Part shown: positions 6,448-9,305 of the stretch, in pieces | Layout: each line of letters opens with the position of its first letter | How positions within the stretch are numbered: the stretch's first letter is position 1 | DNA from: Actinomycetota bacterium | GTDB taxonomy: Bacteria > Actinomycetota > Acidimicrobiia > Acidimicrobiales > Microtrichaceae | NCBI GenBank assembly: GCA_018268735.1 | Contig: JAFDWA010000045.1 | Span: 1-9,305, forward strand | Direction: 5' to 3' | Length of the DNA: 9,305 bases | The notes under the pieces: generated by a model | Database searches by the model: none | What the model saw: the letters and a program-made list of their open reading frames with translations, nothing else | What the model was told of the DNA's origin: nothing | Program-made: the position numbers and the translations under genes

Positions 6448-7652
6448 GGCTGCTCTACTGCGTCCAGCGCTACGGGCCGGAGGTCGGCGGCGGGGCCGAG
6501 GCCGCGTGCCGCATGTTCGCCGAGCGCATGGCTGCTCGACGTCACCACGTGGAGGTGGTGACGTCGTGCGCCGTCGACTACCACTCCTGGGCGGATTCCT
6601 ACGCACCTGGAACCAGCGAGCTCAACGGCGTCGTGGTCCACCGGCTGCCGGTGCGAGCTGAGCGCACCACCGCGCAGTTCGGTCCAGTCTCCAGTCGTGT
6701 GCTCGTCCCTCCTCGGGCGGCGTTGGCCGTCGAGCGTGACTGGGTGAGGGTCCAGGGCCCGGACCTGCCCGACCTCGTGCCGTGGATGACCCGGAACGCC
6801 GGCCGGTTCGACGTCGCCGCGTTCTACACCTACCTCTATCCGACGACGGCGGTCGGTCTGCCCGCTGCGGCACCTCGCACGGCGACGGTCCTGCACCCGG
6901 CCGCTCACGACGAACCGATGCTGGAGCTCGCGGTGTTCGACGAGCTCTTCCGTCGAGCCGACGCGATCTGCCTCCACACACCCGAGGAGATGGACACGAT
7001 CCGTCGGCGGTTCCGCTTCGAACCGCTGGCATCGGTCGTGGGCCTCGGGATCGACGTGAACCCACCTCCGGGAGACGGGTCCCGGTTCCGGGCCAGGTTC
7101 GGCCTCGGTGATGACCCGATCCTGCTGTACAACGGTCGGATCGAGCCAGGCAAGGCCACCGACGAGCTGGTCCGGTACTTCGTCCGCTTCCGTCAGAGCT
7201 GGCCGGGTCCGGTCAAGCTGGTGCTCGTCGGTCCGCCCGTCGTGCCGGTCGACGAGCATCCCGACGTGGTGGTCACGGGATTCGTGGACGAGCAGACCCG
7301 GCTGGATGCCTACGCGTCCGCGCTCGCCTTCGTGATGCCGTCGTACTTCGAGAGCTTCTCGATCGCGCTGTGCGACGCCTGGGCGATCCGGTGTCCGGCG
7401 CTCGTCAACGCCCACTGCGCGGTGCTGGCCGGCCAGGCGCGTCGCTCAGGTGCCGGAATCGCCTACCGGAACGCAGCCGAGTTCGACGCGGCGCTGGGAC
7501 GGCTGCTCGTCGACCGTGAGATGCGGGTGCGCATGGGGGAGCGAGGTCGGGACTACGTGCTCGCGACGTCGACGTGGGGGCAGGTCGAGGAGCGCTACGA
7601 GCACCTGCTCCACCGGGCGATCGAGCACCGACGACGGGGCCGTCATCGCTGA
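6444..7652 (+). CDS. GT4-family glycosyltransferase, second copy of a tandem pair, EX7D variant
   Basis: The 402-residue product starts at GTG 6444, overlapping the previous stop as GTGA. The same frame stays open back to 5520, but the protein homology begins exactly at 6444 (MRLLYCVQRYGPEVGGGAEA), matching the first residue of its paralogue; the upstream part is antisense-like low-quality sequence in another gene's frame. Landmarks match the paralogue: GRFDVAAFYTYLYPT (120-134), TVLHPAAHDEP (148-158), GRIEPGKATDEL (231-242), TGFVDEQTR (278-286), PSYFESFSIALCDAW (299-313) and CAVLAGQARRS (325-335). In the EX7E motif the first Glu is E303 but the second is Asp (D311, codon GAC). This is a conservative change that may alter donor binding or rate. 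No serine tail is present; the C-terminus is Arg/His-rich. It probably adds a different or successive sugar in the same glycan. Confidence 0.87.
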   Translation: MRLLYCVQRYGPEVGGGAEAACRMFAERMAARRHHVEVVTSCAVDYHSWADSYAPGTSELNGVVVHRLPVRAERTTAQFGPVSSRVLVPPRAALAVERDWVRVQGPDLPDLVPWMTRNAGRFDVAAFYTYLYPTTAVGLPAAAPRTATVLHPAAHDEPMLELAVFDELFRRADAICLHTPEEMDTIRRRFRFEPLASVVGLGIDVNPPPGDGSRFRARFGLGDDPILLYNGRIEPGKATDELVRYFVRFRQSWPGPVKLVLVGPPVVPVDEHPDVVVTGFVDEQTRLDAYASALAFVMPSYFESFSIALCDAWAIRCPALVNAHCAVLAGQARRSGAGIAYRNAAEFDAALGRLLVDREMRVRMGERGRDYVLATSTWGQVEERYEHLLHRAIEHRRRGRHR

Positions 7653-9305
7653 TGGACGAAGCGACCGATCCCGAGGTGCCGGCCTCCCGACCGCCGTCGG
7701 GTCCTTCGGCCCGGTCGCCGTGGTGGACTGCGATGTCTCGATTGGGGCTCGTCGCGGGAGTCATCGCACTGCCGATCGTGGCGGTGTGGTCGGTGGCAGC
7801 GGTGGCCGGACATCTGGTCTCGACGACCACGCCGCATCCGACCGTCGTCGTCGGCGGCGTCGTCGTGGTCGTGGTCGCGGTGGTCGCCGCGATCGTCGTG
7901 CCGAACCGTGCTGCGCTCCGACGGCTCCTGCGGTCCATCGAGGTCCCCGAGGCCGTCCCCGACGGACCGACGGAGGGTCGTCCGCGGTGGTTCCGACGTC
8001 TGAGGCGGCCCGGGCGCGACGATGCCGGCTGGGTGGCGCTCGCGTTCGCCGAGGTCGCGACGTATGCCGCGGTCATCCTCGCGGCGTTCTGGCCGCCCGA
8101 TCGTTGGAGCACGGTGCTCCGCGCGTTCCCCGGCGACGGCCAGGGCTGGGCGTGGCTGGGATGGCGTGTGAGCCGGGAGATGGCGTCGGGCCACATCTTC
8201 CCGACACGGCTCGTGGACGCCATGCACCCGTACGACATCAACCTGCTCGGTGGGGACGGATACCTGACGGCGTGGATCTCCGGCGTCGTCAACCTGTTCG
8301 CCGAGCCCGTGCTCGCCTACAACCTGACCCAGGTGGTCGCCGTCGTGCTCGCCGCCGCGTGCGGTCGGGTGCTGGCCCGGACCTGCACGTCGGACCGCGT
8401 CGCGATCGTGCTGTCGACCCTGGCGTTCGCCACAGCGCCGGTCGTCATGGTGCGGTTCGCAGGGCACCAGAACCTGATCTTCGTCTTCCCGGCGGCACTG
8501 GTGATGGCGGAGGTGGTCCGGATGGCCCGGTCCGACCTCGCGGAGGTTCGTTGGGTCCGCCTGTCCACAGCTCTGGCCCTCGCCTACCTCTCATCGATCT
8601 ACTACCTGCTCTTCGGGCTCCTGGTCCTGGCGATCGCCGTGCTGTGGTGCCTGATCCGACGCCGGTGGTCGCGGGAGTGCCTACTGGGTCTGGCAAAGGT
8701 CGTCGCTGCCGCCGCAATCACCCTGGTGTGCATGTCCCCGTTCCTCGTCGCCCGGTTCGGACGCGACGCGGACGAGCGTTCCGCCGGCGCTCCCGTCGAG
8801 TCGACCGATACGCGTCGGACGCTTCCGTACTCGGCGGACCTGTACTCCTCGGTCAGCCCCGAGCCCGACTCGCACGATCCGCTCCTGCGCTACGCCGACA
8901 CGGAGAGGGACATGGAGACGGCGACCTACCCCGGCATGCTGCTGCTCGCCGGTCTCGGGGGGATCGCCTTGGTCCGCACCCGCCTGCGCTCCACGATCCT
9001 GACCGCAGGTGCAGCGCTGTGGGTGCTGGCACTGGGACCGACCCTCGTCGTGCTCCGCCTCGTCGGGGGCGTGTGGACCAAGGTGCCGGTCCTCGGCGAC
9101 GGATTCGCCTGGCTGCCGTACACGTTGATGCTGAGGGTGCCGGGACTGACCTCGCTGCGGACCCCCGTGCGGGCGGTCTTCTGGATGGTGCCGCTCGGAG
9201 CCGCTGCATTGGCCATCCTGGGCGGATCTCTGATGAGCGGCCGGTCCCGGCTGGTTCGCGTCGGGGCGTTGGTCGTCGGGGTCCTGATCGTCGTCGGCGA
9301 CCTCC
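7652..9305 (+). CDS. Polytopic membrane protein, GT-C-like glycosyltransferase candidate, 3' end outside window
   Basis: An ATG overlapping the previous stop (TGATG) opens a frame that runs 551 codons to the window edge with no stop. The N-terminus (1-30) is Pro/Ser-rich and ends basic. Approximate hydrophobic segments are 31-53, 62-84 (almost all Val/Ala/Gly), 126-147, 206-222, 225-242, 249-268, 273-290, 303-335 (probably two helices), 346-366, 427-441, 449-471, 510-527 and 535-549. The loop after the third segment has GDGQGWAWLGW (161-171), SGHIFP (179-184) and HPYDINLLGGDG (192-203). This resembles the first extracytoplasmic loop of GT-C enzymes, where an acidic residue (D162 here, by inference) is catalytic. 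FAGHQNLIFVFP (269-280), SSIYYLLFG (314-322) and LRTPVRA (502-508) are further family-like landmarks. Such enzymes use polyprenyl-phosphate sugars on the outer face, so it may decorate the exported glycan. The exact family is not established. Confidence 0.75.
   Translation, partial: MDEATDPEVPASRPPSGPSARSPWWTAMSRLGLVAGVIALPIVAVWSVAAVAGHLVSTTTPHPTVVVGGVVVVVVAVVAAIVVPNRAALRRLLRSIEVPEAVPDGPTEGRPRWFRRLRRPGRDDAGWVALAFAEVATYAAVILAAFWPPDRWSTVLRAFPGDGQGWAWLGWRVSREMASGHIFPTRLVDAMHPYDINLLGGDGYLTAWISGVVNLFAEPVLAYNLTQVVAVVLAAACGRVLARTCTSDRVAIVLSTLAFATAPVVMVRFAGHQNLIFVFPAALVMAEVVRMARSDLAEVRWVRLSTALALAYLSSIYYLLFGLLVLAIAVLWCLIRRRWSRECLLGLAKVVAAAAITLVCMSPFLVARFGRDADERSAGAPVESTDTRRTLPYSADLYSSVSPEPDSHDPLLRYADTERDMETATYPGMLLLAGLGGIALVRTRLRSTILTAGAALWVLALGPTLVVLRLVGGVWTKVPVLGDGFAWLPYTLMLRVPGLTSLRTPVRAVFWMVPLGAAALAILGGSLMSGRSRLVRVGALVVGVLIVVGDL
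7844..7900 (+). repeat. Imperfect GTC/GTG triplet tract coding a valine-rich helix
   Basis: This stretch is built mostly of GTC, GTG and GCC/GGC codons and encodes residues 65-83 of the membrane protein (VVVGGVVVVVVAVVAAIVV). It is probably just a codon-biased transmembrane helix. Length change by slippage would keep the frame if it occurred in whole triplets. Confidence 0.5.

Larger units (their letters stand above)
5224..7652 (+). repeat. Tandem gene duplication of two glycosyltransferases
   Basis: The genes at 5224-6447 and 6444-7652 are head-to-tail paralogues. By hand count 38 of the first 60 residues are identical. Identical DNA runs at a constant offset of 1220 bases include 18 bases at 5245-5262 and 6465-6482, and 19 bases at 5578-5596 and 6798-6816. 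After about residue 209 a single-codon shift appears (offset 1223 at the EX7E region). The copies are clearly diverged, so the duplication is old or was brought in already diverged. Confidence 0.85.

Noticed and set aside
7643..8467. 274-codon - strand frame (and overlapping smaller ones) under the membrane protein gene
   Set aside because: It is His/Arg/Asp-rich with no domain. The + strand frame is open to the window edge, starts in a TGATG overlap and encodes well-formed transmembrane helices.

Overview
The window is a stretch of high-GC DNA (C or G at most third codon positions) read entirely from the + strand. The codon bias, the very tight gene packing and the kinds of protein encoded suggest an actinomycete-type genome, possibly a deep-branching one such as Acidimicrobiia. 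This is inference: nothing in the window fixes the taxonomy.

Layout. Eight genes form one apparent operon with almost no intergenic DNA. (1) 1-300: the C-terminal third of an ABC-2 permease of the Wzm polysaccharide-export type, cut by the window edge. (2) 302-1552: its ATPase Wzt, with a C-terminal carbohydrate-recognition (Wzt_C-type) domain. (3) about 1528-2865: an FkbM-type methyltransferase fused to a C-terminal beta-sandwich-like domain. (4) 2877-4133: a class I methyltransferase with a long N-terminal helical/coiled-coil region. (5) 4133-5227: a GT4 glycosyltransferase. (6) 5224-6447 and (7) 6444-7652: two GT4 glycosyltransferases that are tandem duplicates of each other. (8) 7652-9305: an open-ended polytopic membrane protein resembling GT-C glycosyltransferases, cut by the right edge.

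Junctions are 1 nt (1/2), a short overlap (2/3), 11 nt (3/4), TGATG (4/5), GTGA (5/6), GTGA (6/7) and TGATG (7/8). I see no promoter, terminator, RNA gene, mobile element or CRISPR array, and no gene-free stretch longer than 11 bases.

Reading as a system. This looks like an ABC-transporter-dependent surface-polysaccharide locus. Cytoplasmic GT4 enzymes would build a glycan on a lipid carrier, and one or both methyltransferases could modify or cap it. Wzm/Wzt would export it, with the Wzt C-terminal domain recognising the finished chain, and the membrane protein may add sugars on the outer face. The less ordinary parts are the coiled-coil methyltransferase (a candidate chain-length or termination factor with a domain order unlike WbdD), the methyltransferase with its own putative glycan-binding domain, and the duplicated glycosyltransferase pair in which one copy has lost the second glutamate of the EX7E motif (Asp instead). 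The polymer structure and the enzyme specificities cannot be read from the sequence.
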